Origin: Syngnathus acus
Lineage: Eukaryota > Chordata > Actinopteri > Syngnathiformes > Syngnathidae
DNA length: 64,000 nucleotides
Assembly (NCBI RefSeq): GCF_901709675.1
Contig: NC_051099.1
Span: forward strand, 2,294,001-2,358,000
Reading direction: 5' to 3'
How positions within the stretch are numbered: position 1 is the first letter of the stretch; the number at the start of each line of letters is the position of its first letter. Below are positions 13,235-27,200 of the stretch, in pieces. A program made the translations under genes and the position numbers. The notes under the pieces were generated by a model. It was not told where the DNA came from. It did not search any database and saw nothing but the letters and a program-made list of their open reading frames with translations.

Positions 13235-16200
13235 CTGCAAGAAGAAAAGGGGCAAAGGTACATTTGGATGGAAGATTGTAATTGGAGCAACGGCACTTGT
13301 GCTCTTCTGTATGCAAACGATGTGGGATCCGATAGCTCGGAAAAGCAGAAATATTGGCAAGTATTAATCGTTGAGTCATTGGTGTTAGCCTGCCCCGCTC
13401 CCACACAATGGCATCATTTTGCGCGAAAAAGCGCCCGGTGGAAACGTTCACCTTTGCACCCGCATTACGAAGAGGAAAAGTGACTCAGTCGCGTCGAGTT
13501 GGATGGGATGCTAAAAATAAACCTCGGGTATACAATAAGAAAGAATAGACTGCCGATGTGATTGTGAACATGCCTTGGCTGTTTTCCCATAAAGACGCAG
13601 TCAAATATAATCGGAGCTATTTTTTTTACGACTATATTTCTGTCTCCACTCGTTCCATGACGATTTGGGAACGATTTATGTGCCATTTAATGCATTTTTT
13701 AAGACCTTAGTAACCTAATTTTATGGCTTTGCTGTGCCACCATTTTAAAACTATAAATACACCGCTGAATGGGAACATTTCAGCCTGGGGGGGGGGAATT
13801 GGCTCCGAACAAACATAATTGTACTAGATTATGTGTTTGGGAAAAAAGTCTTTGACGGGCGTCTTTACGAAAGCCATTTAAAGAACATCTGAGGGAAAAG
13901 TTCTTCACGGTGTATTTCTTAGCAGCCATTTGAACAGCTCGGGTGAATAATTCAGAGCGGAGAGCCCGTGGAAGTCGGAGGCTCCACATCAGCGTCAATA
14001 TGAACACTGAGTGAAAACCGCACACGGGGGAAGGTGTAATCTGATGCGCCTGATCAAAATTTTAAGAGCGTTTCAAAAATAGGTTGGCTGCTTACATCAG
14101 AGATGCACGTGACAACGTTTAACGCTCTCATTGACGTGCAGCAAAGGAAACGCTTGCAAATCTTCACTCTGACCTACCAGCTCACGGTCACCGTGAAGGT
14201 GAAGCCGAGACAGACGTTTTTCTTAGGGTTTTTTCCGAGACACCTCCGATAGATGAGAAACAGATTGCGCAGGAGCTGCAACATGACTGCCATCGCACTG
14301 TTGCTCAGATGGTGTAACACATCAGCACCACGGACAGCGACTCTTGAAAAAACGCCTGAGGATGTCTTCCAGCGTGTCATCTCGACTCTTGGAAAATCCC
14401 GTACAGCCGATTTAATGCTTCAAAGGCTTTAAGATTAATCATCCTGAAGACGAAACAAGAAGGGATGCTCCTTTTAGAAAGGAACTCAGCCCTGCCAATT
14501 TAAGTCTTGGACCTTTGTTGTTACACTAATCTGATCAAATTGAATGCAATTTCTTCCGCACAAATGTTGAGTGGGTGCTGTTTCTATGGAAATAGGAAGT
14601 TTACCAAGTGGTGGGATTACGGGAGGAGAAATGTTTCTCTTCTTTAGCACACCTTTGCCAACAACGGCGAGTACAATGACTTGATATTTCAGGTGTTGAC
14701 TTGCTTGCATGAATGAGCACAATACTTTTTCCTCAACTCGAGATTCTGTCCAAAGAGTATTCATTCATTAATTAATTAATTTATTTATTTATTTACTTAC
14801 TAAGGCCTACACACAGTACGTAATGGCTTCAATTTGAATGGTTTACATATGCTAAAAATCTATTCAATTATTATGAATGATTAAATACTTGATTACATAA
14901 TTACTATCAATATTTTTAGGTGTCATTTGTTGTTTATTATCATAAACACCACTGTTTAAGGAATTTAATGTGAGCCAATTATCGTAAAAATCCAACGTGG
15001 CAATGCAGCAGTTACTCAATTGGGCAAACACTGGAAGTTGTCAAACATGAATTGTCTATGTTTAACATCTCGAAAAAACATTGTGACTCACCTTGCAAGT
15101 TGTTGAGTGCGCTTGGTGTTTGAAGGAGAAAGCGTCAGAAGTGGAAAGTACTTTGCATTTCTCTGTGCAGGAGAGGGGGAAAAAAGCATTTAGATCAAAT
15201 GTTTTTTCAACACTATCAAAGCAGACAAGAAGGGCTTCCCCGTGAAGGCATTTTCCAAATCATGTTTAGAAAGAAATACCGAATGGACTGCACTCGAGAA
15301 AATTGAAGAGAAAAAAAAAAAAGGGTGAAATCTAACTAAGACAACATGGCAGTTGCAGGGAAAGAAAAGTCGATTATTCGCAGCAGGATGTGCGTGAGGG
15401 ACTAATTGACGACTCCATTTGATTTGCACAGCACAGCAGCGCCACATGTGCTCAGAGAAATCGCCTGCTTATTGCTCTCCTTGCCTGCAGATGAGCAAAC
15501 GAGGCAGCCGGAGTGGCGTCCACGCAGCAAGATTCCATCTTGCGAATGTGTTGGAATTCCTTCTATGTCCAACTTGACACCTCCGGGTTACTTCTTCTTG
15601 CGGCAAAACATTTCGTCAATGTTTCTTTTGAAGAATAGACACGTTCATTCACCCGCAGCTCGAATGTTGGTGCGTAAAATATGAGCGACTCTTTTCTCTT
15701 TAGCCTCCCGCGGAATGAGTCACAAATCCCCCTTAAGTGCCGTTTTAGGAAAGAGTGTTTTTAATCCGACAAATGTACAGAGTAGTTGAGAAAATCAAAT
15801 AAAATAAAAAACGAGGGGAGAAGCCTTGCGCTTTTGAGCAAAGGGGGTAACGCAGTGCACACATGAGAAAAGGCGTGAATGGATGGATGGATGGATGGAT
15901 GGATGGTGATGGAGCGCGAGAACAAGCCAGGGCAAAATGGATAACGAGCGAGCTGCTGGACGAGATGAGGAGTGTGCGGTGCCCGAAAAGCAAATAAATA
16001 AATAAATACAAGTGTTCGAGTCTTACTCTTGCGGTGGGCATGCAGCCTTGGCACCAGAGGCGAGGAGCGAGAAGGAGGAAAAGCAGGAACACTGCAGTGG
16101 AGACAAGGGAGGAGACGACACACGCTCGATTTGGACCTTCTCACTGCGCATCAGGAGTCCACGGCGAACGACTCTTTTACTCCGATTTGTTTGACATCAT

Positions 16201-19200
16201 CACTCATCGCTCAGCGGCACCCGTCCGTCACCTGTTGTCGCCTAGGAGAGCCCCCCCTCCCCCCAAAAAAGACCACTTTATTAGGCACACCTGGGATAGT
16301 CTTGTAAGATTCCCTAGGAGAGGTTCAAAAGTCTGCCTTTAGAATAAATTTAAAAAAAGACAAATAATGCGAAGCGACACGATCACACTGTCACCGGCAC
16401 GTACGCCGGAACCGGTTGTGGTTTGCGGCGGTGTAAAACTGCACTGCATCGATCTCATGAAATGATCATCTCATTATGGGAAATGAGGAAACATTAGAAA
16501 CAATAGCTGCATGATGCAGTGCAGTTGTTTGTACATTGTGCGCCTGCTGCAGGTGGACTTTGGATGTTCTGAAGCTCATTAGTATGATGGCATCCCTCAT
16601 TTTGTGCTTTGCTATGAGCTGTTCCCTTTAATAACTCTCAAAAAGGAGCCTTGTTGTTTTAAGTGCAATAGTATTATTTAATCATGAGCAAGCATGAGCT
16701 TGTCGTTCTTCCTGTTTGAGTTTAACTTTATTCAGGGGTCACTGGAGCGAATCACTTTTGAATAGCGACAAAATTGAATGCAGTTTTGTGTGGCAAGTGC
16801 GTTCGTTATTGATTCACTTGCCTGTTATTTAATGTAAATAAGTGTCTTTGGTTTTCTGGATCGCTTTGCCAACCAGTCCTGGGTGAAGTCTGCCTTTGTC
16901 CAAAGTCAGCTGAGATAGACTCCATGAGCTCCCCATGACCCTGAAGTTGAAAAATGACATCATCGTTCAGCTTAGCCAGAAGTTATAGACCCGAAGCTTT
17001 TTATTTTATTTTTTTTATTGAATGCGAAAATGTGCAAAAGATCTGCGATACTGATTTGTTGTCTGGGCTCAATAAGCAGGCAAGACGTTTGCAGACAGGT
17101 GCTTCACTTTATTTGAAAGTGGCAAACATACTGAAAACCACGCTGAAAAGCGAGAGAGCTAAAATACAAATGAGCACAAATTCAGATGCATCGGTTAAAA
17201 TGAGGAATTTTTACCTTGAATCTGCGATGCAAGTACATTGTTTTGAAATGTGGGACTTTTGTTTCTTAGCTTTATCGGTAACTCCTGTCGCTAAGGTCTC
17301 AGGGAAGACCATCCTCTTAGCTTTGATGATGTGACATCATCTTAAGAGGTGTGATAATGAAGCTTAGTGACTTGGAGATGATGTAATGAGCATATTTGTC
17401 ATCCAAATGCTGACATCATCCAAAAGAAGCTTGCTTCTAATGCTTTTAAGAACTTGAGGTCCTGTCTGGAGTTTCACGTTCACTGCCAGCCCTGATCTTT
17501 GACGTCTATAGCCGTCAATGGCAGTGAATGTATTGAAAAAAAATGTCTTCAAGCTTATGCTGCCAATGCAGTGCAAGTGCAGCATTCTTGTTGCCACAAA
17601 ATGATGACAACACACAATTTTCTCTTTTATATAATGTGCCATTACTAGTCACAGGGCACACACAACATTATATTGAATATTGCAAATATGTCAGATTGAT
17701 AATAGAAAGCTGCATGTTTGGGTCAAGTGTCATATTTCTGGGCTTGTTTATGGATCTTTTTTTTTTTTTTTTTATTGCTAGCTGATCCACTGAAACACAT
17801 ATTGAATTTAGGCCCAAAGGCCAGCAGGTCATTTTGTGATGCTAACATCATATAGTTCCATGGGGATGGATACAATCCTCGCTGCAATATCCTAATAAAT
17901 GCTGCGCTTAGTAGCTCAATTCACAAAGCAATTCTTGGAGTCCCACCGAAGCCAAGCGACTGAGGTTCATTGCTTTTCCATCAAGACATTAGCAATGTGG
18001 ATTTTTTTCTATGTAGTCAGAATGGCAACATCGAGAGATGTTCCACAGCAGGAATTTAGCAGCAAGCGGTGACTTAATTTGTTAATCAGTCCTGTTAGAT
18101 GCCCATCTGTTGCTGTCTCCAGCGTGTCGCCATCTTGTGGTTCATTTAGTATCTGTCATTCTTCATCTGCAGCATCAAACTAATTCGAACATACCATATC
18201 CAGGGAATTAGACGTCAGTGTCATTTTTTTTCCCATCATTATAGAAATAATGGAGGCAGCACATTGTGAAGTGATTGCACGTAGAGGAAATCTGAATCGG
18301 TTTTAATATGTCTTCTGTATATTTTTGGTTTTAATTGATCATTTTGAAAACCTCACGTTAGAGAAAAACAAGGGCGGATTTGGAATCTGCAAAAAACAAA
18401 TCTGAGAAAGATTACTTGCATCTCTGATTAAAAATTTTGTAAGAACGTGTTGAGTGGTGTAATTCATATTTGTCCCGTAAATTAATGAACGCCACTTGTG
18501 ATCATTCGTCATAATTTATATGTATGAATAAGCTTTATATCTACATCTATTTGATCGAATACCCGCGCAAAGCTTTCATTTATTAGGAAGCGATAAATTC
18601 TCTATACCAGTTACCAATACCATTTACTACCACTAGAGGGCAGACTACAGCCATTTATGGATAATCTGCGTGTTATCAATTATTTAAACGTATTTCAATT
18701 GTTTCTGTTCTTCCAAGCATCAACTGGCACAATTTCCATACTAAATACAATAATAAAATTGAGATGCAGGCATTCAAACCACTAGCTGCCAATTCAATCA
18801 AATGATTTTTTCAAAGTAGTGCAGAACTTGAAGGCAAAGATACACACAATTGAAAATACACAAGATATTTTAACATGCAATGTCTTGCTCTTGCGATTTT
18901 GACAGGCTACTTAACATTTGCAGCTTTGGATTTAGTTATTGTGTATTTTTGGGTCCTTTCACTTGAAACTGAATGAAAATCAGACACTGAAGAGTGTTAT
19001 GAAATGAGACCCTCACCCTTTGAGGACCTGGTTTCGCCAAGTGTCTACAGCTGCTTGGCTGTCGTGTTATGTTATTCCACTGAATTGTCAAACGACTGAC
19101 AGGAGCTGCTGGTGTCTCTTTCCAGTCTTCAATCACTTCCATCTATGACATAGGAATGAATTTAAAGGCAGCACTATTCATCTAGCAGACTTTTGGAATG

Positions 19201-20185
19201 TGAGGTTGGAAATATGATTTGTGAATGGGTGCAATAGAGGTGCAGACAAAAGGGGGAAAACATTTTGTGCTTGCCCTGCCCCCTCAGCAGTCTCTGGGGA
19301 CCAGGCCATTATGAAAATGAATAAATGAGAGAGAGAGCGAGTGAGAGAGAGACGGAGAGAGAGAGCTGGCATAAGCGACAGAAGACGTCGAGGGTTGAGA
19401 GAGGAGAGAGCAAATCAGAGCAGAAGGGAAAACGGGGTGATGCGATTGGCTGCTCCGAATGTTGAGCATGATAGAAATACCTCTCTCAGACGGACAGTAG
19501 GCAGAAATACATGTTCTCTTCTTAGATCTTAAAAAAAAAAAAAAAAGAGGACAGGGAGAGAGTAAAGAGCAGGACTAATTAATTTCAGACGCTTGATGTG
19601 GACAATTGTATTTTGGAAGTCTAAATGAGCGTAGCTGCTGATTCCTCTGTTGACGTTTTTTTTTGTTTTTTTCCTGAAGAATTTTTTTAACCGTTCATGC
19701 ACGGAGATGGTTTAGGGATGCGAGAAGAGAGTTGTGACATGCTGTCGATCCAAATTGACCAAGACGTGGATGGAGTGGAATGTTCTCTTCTGTGGCAGAT
19801 GCGTCACCAGCCAGATTCAGGTATTCTCTGCTCAATATTTACAAAATATCAGTCCATGCTACCTGTCTTGTGATGTTGACATTATTGTAGCCTAAAATTT
19901 TCTCTCATCCTTGTAATGAGACATCAAGTCGGCAACAGTTGGGCTAACACGATGACAAACAAATGCTTCGCTAGTCTTATTTGCCACGAACCATCTTTAA
20001 TCAATAATTCTCTCATTAGTTGTACCTGAGGGCGTCAAACTGAGAAAGACAAATCTCCCCTGAGAGAGAGAGGGAGAGAGAGAGAGGAAGGGTGCGGGAA
20101 GCCACAGACCGAACGAGCGAGACAAAGGTGGGGGTTCCCTCGCCTTCTCTCCTCCAATCTTGTGGTCAGGCTGGCCGGCACTGCC
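13235..20185. other. divergent upstream region between slc8 and cnih2
   Basis: Seven kilobases without a supported coding exon. It lies upstream of both the minus-strand exchanger and plus-strand cnih2, so it should contain their leader exons and promoters, but no leader exon could be assigned. Seen within it: a (GGAT)n run at 15880-15907, one TTATTAGGCACACCT repeat near 16268-16293, a GA-rich tract at 19325-19450, and a GAGA-rich tract at 20060-20090 just before the cnih2 start. Confidence 0.6.
15880..15907. repeat. (GGAT)n microsatellite
   Basis: Six to seven tetranucleotide units upstream of the slc8 gene. Confidence 0.9.
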
Positions 20186-23100
20186 ATGGCGTTCACCTTT
20201 GCGGCCTTCTGCTACATGCTCACCTTGGTGCTGTGCGCCGCCCTCATCTTCTTTGTCATCTGGCAGGTGAGTATAGCAATTAAGTGGATCCACACAAACA
20301 AGACAGAAACACATCCATCCACCCACGCGACACGTCGCATCTTCTCCAGAGGTGATCAGGTGGATACTACATAGGCGTGTTTATCTCGTGGCAGGGGATA
20401 AATGGAAGTAATTATGCCATATTGTAGCTCCAGACAGCAAAGTAATTGCACATGTATGTCACTGTCAGGCGCTTTGTAATTCCCTGTGGAAAGCATCATA
20501 TTGTTCTCGGCAAACAATGGGACTCAATTGGGGGTCTCTGAAATGTGGATGTGTGTAATCCCACACTGAGATGTTTTCCACTATATATAGTGAGTTCAGC
20601 CATGCGTTCAAATGGCAAATTACTGTATGCTGGAAAAACTACAATAGCATCTCTTGTGGTGGTTTTGTGATCAGAAGCTGGAAATTACAAAGAAGAATAA
20701 AAAAAATGACATTCAATTCATGCGATTTTCAGGAAAATACTATATTTGGAATATATAGATATTTCTTTTCATTGTTTTTTAGGGGGGCGTTTTATTTATC
20801 AAAAATACTATCGGTGACTTAAGAGTTGAGGTACCGTATTTTCCGGACTATAAGGCGCACCTAAAAACCTAAAATTTTCTCAAAAGCCGACAGTGCGCCT
20901 TATAGTCCGGTGCGCCTTATATATGGACCAAATTCCTAAATTGAAACTGGCCCGAAGCATTGTGTCATGAAATCAATCATAAGTGGCCCGCTGAAGACTA
21001 TGAATCATGAATCAAAAAGACTATGGATTATTATTTTGTGATTATAAAGTAATTTGTTACGTCTGAAGTTGAAATAAAAAAGATAAAATGGAGAATGATT
21101 TGATTTGGATTAAAAATCTGACATGATGCATTAATGGTGCGCCTTATAGTCCGGTGCGCCTTATATAAGGACAAAGTTTTAAAATGGGCCATTCATTGAA
21201 TGGTCCGGTGCGCCTTATAGTCCGGAAAATACGGTACTTGGTCTGAAAATTGGTACGTAAAATGTAAACATACATATATGCTTATTACAGAGATGCTCAA
21301 TCCGAAAAAAATGGAGAGACTGATGCTTTAGGTTTTGGAAAAAGTCCGACTAAATTCTCATCAGACCAGTTTATTTGTGATTTTCTGTGGCTCCATCGGT
21401 GTGTGTTGACAATAAAGCTGCTCCTCAAACACCACAGCAAACTTGCTCATAATGAATTCAGGGAGGCAGCATCATATTGCCAATCGGGAGTATTTGTCAG
21501 TAAAAATTTGCACAGACGTCAGCGGAGACTTCCGCGACCACACTGGCTCCTCGCGATGACAATATCATTTCAACTTCAGACTGTAAATGACAAACGCGTG
21601 ACTACATATTTGTCATTCGGCGTGTGAGAAAGCGAGCGGGAGGGCGGCGAAACGGCAAACCAATCTGGCTTGCCTGCCGTTCAACCGTGTGATTAAAAAG
21701 CTTATCAAACTACGATCATGGCTCAACGCACTGCCAGAATATCCCAATTGAATTTGTCTCTCAGCCAATCAGATGGTATGTTGGCTACATGAGTAACCAT
21801 GGAAGCCACTGAGGGGGTTGCCTTGTTGCTATGGCAACTGTATCTGTTTACAAACGATGGAGAGAGTCATGACATGAAAATGCTCGTTACGATCACAAGC
21901 TGAAAGCATCACGTGCGCTATGTTTCAGATTATTGCCTTTGACGAGCTGCGCACGGACTTCAAAAACCCCATCGACCAGAGTAATCCCACCAGAGCGGTA
22001 AGAATCGTCTCGTGTTAAATATGCACGCAGAAAAAAAACATTCGGAGAATTCACAAATACAGATAATATGCAGTTTCATTTTTGCAATTTGGCATCAGCT
22101 GTGAGAGTCTTAGCGAACGTTTCGGGAACAATGTGAAGCCGCAAAGTGAGAGTGATGAGGAGTGGGAGAGGAAACTGTGAAATCGGGCTGTGGGAGTGTG
22201 GAGGCGCGCCAGACACACACACACACACACACACACAATAAAAATATCTTTACCTAGCTTTACCTTCGTCTGGGCCAGCCAGAATGTCCAGAAAAATTCC
22301 CATAAGTTAACTTTCCATAGTTAGCATAGCATCTTCTCCTTAATAATCCAGTCATGGAGATCTGAAGGTGAACCGATAAGTTGAAGCCCAGCCAAGAACA
22401 TGACCACATCTTTGATACTCAACTTTGATGACAATGGTCTTGCTCAGAAAAGCAACAGCAGGGATTTATGATTCTTCCAAGGGCAACACTGACAAAATGA
22501 AAGTGGCAAATCACAAGATCAGCCTCAAAGGGAAACCCACTAAAGTGTTTTTGTTCTTGAAAGAAGTTAGTTGTTATCAGTCTGGGTGTGAAATGACAAA
22601 TGGTTTTTTTTTCTCCATTCCCTTCGGCTACAACATTGAAGCACACTTGTACAAATGATTTCCTAAATCCAGTGCAAAAAGAACATTTTATTAAAAAGGA
22701 ATTGATTTCACTTACTATGTAAGTGTTTTTAAAAAGAGCCACCGCTTTGAAAGGAAGAAATGGATGAGCGTTTTTCCTTTTGTGTCTGATCCACAGAGGG
22801 AAAGGATTCTCAATATCGAGCGAATCTGCAACCTTCTTCGCCGAGTGAGTGATTTCACTTTTTCACCTGGCTCAGCTCAGCTCGATAACAACACCAGGGG
22901 GGCTTTATTTGTCTCTCCCGCTAGCGGGACCGCCATGACGCACACTATTCACTTCACATGGAGCCACCTTTGGTGCTTCTCTCCACACCCACACACTGCT
23001 TCAGACATACATCGTAGGGATTGTTCTCCATATTATCATCAGAGAAAGCCATTTTGTATTCCATTTGTTTATTTCAGCACACAGTATATATTGTATACTC

Positions 23101-24281
23101 CTCTTCTGCTGTTTAGTTGGTGGTGCCAGAGTATTCCATCCATGGGCTGTTTTGCCTAATGTTCATGTGTGCTGCAGAGTGGGTCACACTTGGCCTAAAT
23201 ATCCCTCTTCTCTTCTACCATCTGTGGAGGTACGACTTGCACGGAAATCTCCCAAATGCCGAATGTACGTAAGATACCTTTTTAATCTTCTCAGGTTTTT
23301 CCATCGACCGGCCGATGGGTCCGAGGTTATGTACGATCCCGTGAGTGTGATGAACGCTGACATCCTCAATTACTGTCAGAAGGAGTCGTGGTGTAAGCTG
23401 GGCTTTTATCTTGTCTCGTTCTTCTATTATCTCTACAGGTAGGTGGTTCAATTCTCTTTTCACGCTTTCAAGGCTGTATTTACACTGCAGATGTTAATAT
23501 CCAATTTTTTGGGTTCAACTATAAATTGACATGAAAGTCGGCCGTGATGAGATAGTGGTTAGTACATCTGCATCGAAGGTTGAGGTTCTGGTCTCGCACT
23601 GTGGCTTTTGCATGTTCTCCATGTGCCTGAATGGCTTTTCTCCATCTTCCTCCTACATCTCAAAAAGCATATAATTACATTTAAGACTCACAATTGTTCA
23701 TAAATTTGAATGTTAGTCATATGGTGAAGAGAAATGTACTGACCTTGACTTCACCAATGCTACTGTGATTCATAGTCAACAGCTGTCTGTGATGTTGGAC
23801 TGGAAAACATGTCTCTGGATTCAAAGTGCCCTGGTTAAAAAGATCAAACTTTGGGTATTTTTAGATATCAGTCCCAGCCCACTATCCATGAGTCGGCTGG
23901 AAAAGCAAAGAAAGGTTCATTTACTTTGGTAGTGACGTCTGCGATTCTGGCGACTGTGCTCATCACGGGCGGTAATAGGCTGTTGGGTATTTTCTGGGAA
24001 TTCTTTTTCTACATCTCCCCCAATGCGGAAGATATAGTGAATATTTATTGGAATTTTCTGAAAAAAATTTGGGTTTGTAAAAAAAACTATTTTTATCTTT
24101 GGCCCCCCCACCCCCCCAAAGAAAACAATCCTAGCTCCGGCAGTGATTTGAACCACATTGTGTAAATGCAGCCTTTTATGGACTCACACTATTGGCGGAA
24201 ATGAAGTCTAATTGTGTCTCTCCATCTTTGTCGTGATCTATTCATTGATCAAGCATGGTCTATGCCCTGGTGAGCTTCTAA
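20186..24281 (+). CDS. cnih2: cornichon family AMPA receptor auxiliary protein 2
   Basis: Small membrane protein that exports AMPA receptors from the ER and slows their gating. Exons are 20186-20266, 21929-21997, 22797-22844, 23117-23229, 23295-23438 and 24254-24281, giving exactly 160 residues, the known CNIH2 length. The first exon reads [18 protein letters not shown], the first membrane helix. Exon 2 carries [13 protein letters not shown]. Exon 3 carries the extra loop found in CNIH2/3 but not CNIH1/4. Exons 4 and 5 hold the later helices ([26 protein letters not shown]). The last exon contributes only MVYALVSF. The sequence fits CNIH2 better than CNIH3 ([21 protein letters not shown]). 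The ATG sits in a good context (gccATGg). tm7sf2 converges on it from the minus strand. Confidence 0.97.
20832..21236. mobile_element. TA-flanked MITE, family A (about 401 bp)
   Basis: Lies in cnih2 intron 1. The left end reads CCGTATTTTCCGGACTATAA and the right end is its inverted complement (TTATAGTCCGGAAAATACGG), each bordered by TA. Internal copies of the TIR segment GCGCCTTATAGTCCGG occur near 20895 and 21140. There is no coding capacity. Terminal repeats plus a TA duplication fit a Tc1/mariner-type non-autonomous element; superfamily assignment is inference. Confidence 0.85.
22213..22238. repeat. (CA)n microsatellite
   Basis: Thirteen uninterrupted CA units within cnih2 intron 2. Confidence 0.95.
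23541..23670 (+). repeat. degenerate tRNA-derived SINE relic
   Basis: In cnih2 intron 5. The order gtggttagtac, tgaggttctggtctcgcac, gcatgttctcc, atggcttttctcc follows the widespread fish SINE whose head is tRNA-like and whose body includes GCATGTTCTCCCCGTG. Many substitutions; no poly-A tail or target duplication was recognised. Confidence 0.55.
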
Positions 24282-27200
24282 AAGAGACTCCCTGGTGAGA
24301 TGGATAGAAACGGAAAGAGCGACCACATCAGCTCTACCTTCCCATCCATCAGTGGGCTCGGGTTTCCCACAATCCAACGAAACAAACCCAAACAGAGTGC
24401 CATTGTGAATGTAAAGGTGTTGCCTCCGATCCATTTCCGTATATCACTTTATTCCAAACACTGCAGTGAGACAGATGGACAAAAGCAATGGATGGAGGAT
24501 GAAAATAAAGATGACGGAAAAGGTGTTTGTGTTGCCTTTTACGCCTCATGACCAATGTTGACAAGGACTCTGAAGGGCTGGAGTAATCCCACGCTGCTCT
24601 TACTGATCCAGTCTTTGAACTCACTGTGACTTTCCAAATGTTTAACATGGGCTGGAACACAAAATCATTTGTCTGTAATTTTCCATTTGGATGGTGTACA
24701 TCTGTTTGGTGGTACTCCATATTTTGATAAGACACCTCTAATATCCAACCACTGTTTTTCTACTGGGTTGCTGATACATTTTACTGTAAAATGAAGACGA
24801 AATTAAAATCACTGTAAAAACGCAGGCAGGGATATTACAGGTCAGTTTGCGCACAGACACTTTCAATTGAGATGTCGAGAAAGCTTTGGCTGCCAGGGTC
24901 ATTGGGGTCAACCTGTAAAAAAAAAAAAAAAAATTCAAAAGTAAGGTCAAAGTCTCTATATAGGCAATTGGACTTGAATTGTATATTTCCCGATAAATGT
25001 TAGAAACAAATCTTTTCCCTCCACAAAGCTTTGTGCTCACAGATTCAATGCCAAAAGATTGTATATGAAAAACATTGTGCCAAAGAACAAGGGTGAAGTG
25101 AAAAGCAACAATAAGGCTTGAGAAATACTGTAAATGCTAAGGCGACGTGATGTGTTCTTCAAAATAATATCCAATCTTGGTACGATGGTTTTCTTAAACG
25201 CAACAGAACAAAGGCCTACATTTGTTTTATTTTTTAGTGTGCAGAAATCGCCTTATTGCCATTTACGTTTGTGTTAGCACCTATGCTAGCTATTTTAGCA
25301 CAGTGACAGTTCATGTATAACAAGCAATGAAAACGACAATGTTGCGCGAGTGTGTTTCATAACCGAGTGGGACGCAAAGTGATAATGATGTAGAGTCATT
25401 TAGATCATACAATCAGACACATGAAGTCATTGCTGCTTGATGACCAAGCCTTTGCTCATCTGCTCTTGCTTTCATGTGTTCATTAGTTGGCCTTATATGT
25501 AGATAAGTGATGATTCCATTGTGATTTGTTGGAGTACAGCTATTCAGGGGCTTGAGAAAAAATTCCCCCCGGCTGCATGTGTAGTAATTAACAAGTACTG
25601 ATAACATGTCTGGTGTTGCTACTTAGGAAAAAGTGTATCATGAGTAGTGCAGCCTGTCAAAATATTTTCAAACATTCACACCACAGTGTCAAACATATAT
25701 TTTGGTGTAGGTAAGAGTGTATGAAAAAGATATTTTGAATAGACAGCAATACTAGGATGAAAGCCTAACACGGGAATAAATTCATTACATCGTTTGCGAA
25801 GAATTCGAATAAATATCAGCGACGTTATATGGACAACAATTACTTGATTGATTGGGTTTATTCTTAGGATATTTCTTTTACAATTCAGATGACATGTTAC
25901 AGAATATATTTCACGTTTGGAGAAAATATTCTTTTAGTTATGCAGTATATCAATATTTTTGTTGTTCATACTAAACTGATTATAACGGTAAAACTGAAGA
26001 AAAATAAAAGGGAGGGCAGATGATGTTAAAGTGCAATTAAGGTGTTTACAATAATGGTACTAGAAGCATTTCTGTATGTAACATACATGGTTACATACAT
26101 TGTTTACATGGCTTGTGTGTCTTATTCTAACACCCCCATTGCAGTAATTTTTGCAATAAATATTTTTGTTTAAACAAAGCCACTGCCTATCCAACACTAG
26201 CAAGTGACAGCATAGCGCTAACTTGACAAATGCTAACCTCTTCCATTAGAAAAAAGGTTTGGGAATAATGAGCGAATTAAATGTAAATTTTAAATGCAAA
26301 TTAGAGAAGTGAATTAAATTGTATTAATTTGCAAGAATGTAGGTGATGAAAAGGTTTAAAAATATCAAATTTCAAATATAAACAGATTCAGAAAGGAAGA
26401 GAATTAAAGAAAAGTTTGGTAGATATCCAGAAATGTCTCAGTAAATTTACCAGAAATGTTTCATTTCAACCCTTTAGTGTCGTTGAAAAAAAAAAAAAGA
26501 GAGATCTTCTCGTCCTTAAGAAACGTGAAAGACACACAAACAAAACAATCCTGGCAACAATATTGAGGACCCCTGCACAATTTCATCATATTCAATAAGA
26601 GAGCTATAAAAAAAGTCACATCCTGCTTCAAAGACATCAAATTAAAAGTTGCGTTGTTGTAAACTTTGTTCTTCAGGTGTGCTTAATGTTGTGCCACTTT
26701 AGTTGGAATAATACCATCAGGACAATCGCCATAAGGACAGTTAGAGAAATACAATTTGGTTGACTGTCTCTTTGTATCCATGTATGTAATCTCCAAGCAA
26801 ATTGAAAAATGTCATTTCGGTCCTATCTATTTATTTGTATACATTTCTGATCATTGTATGCTATATAACCAGTTTGGTGGACAACTTTAGATCAATCAGG
26901 TTTCAATATGATGTACAGTTCATAAATACTAAGCAATTCATATGTATTGTAATAAAATAAATACATCCCCAAAAATCAATGCATTTTTTTTTTTTTGTAT
27001 TTCTTGTTTTAGAGAAAAATCTGAAGGAGGCGGCCATTTTGCCACTTGTTGTCGATTGAAAATGACATCACAGTTCCTAAGGCTCAACTTGCGAATGTCA
27101 CATGACCCAACTGAGGAACAATTCTCAATATTAATCAGATGGCCATGATTAGACTTGTGGCGCCACATAAAACATTTTTTTTTTTGTACTTGAGATTCCC

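Noticed and set aside
15745-16342. Several overlapping frames upstream of slc8
   Set aside because: They run through a (GGAT)n repeat and low-complexity sequence in several frames, with no splice context or homology.
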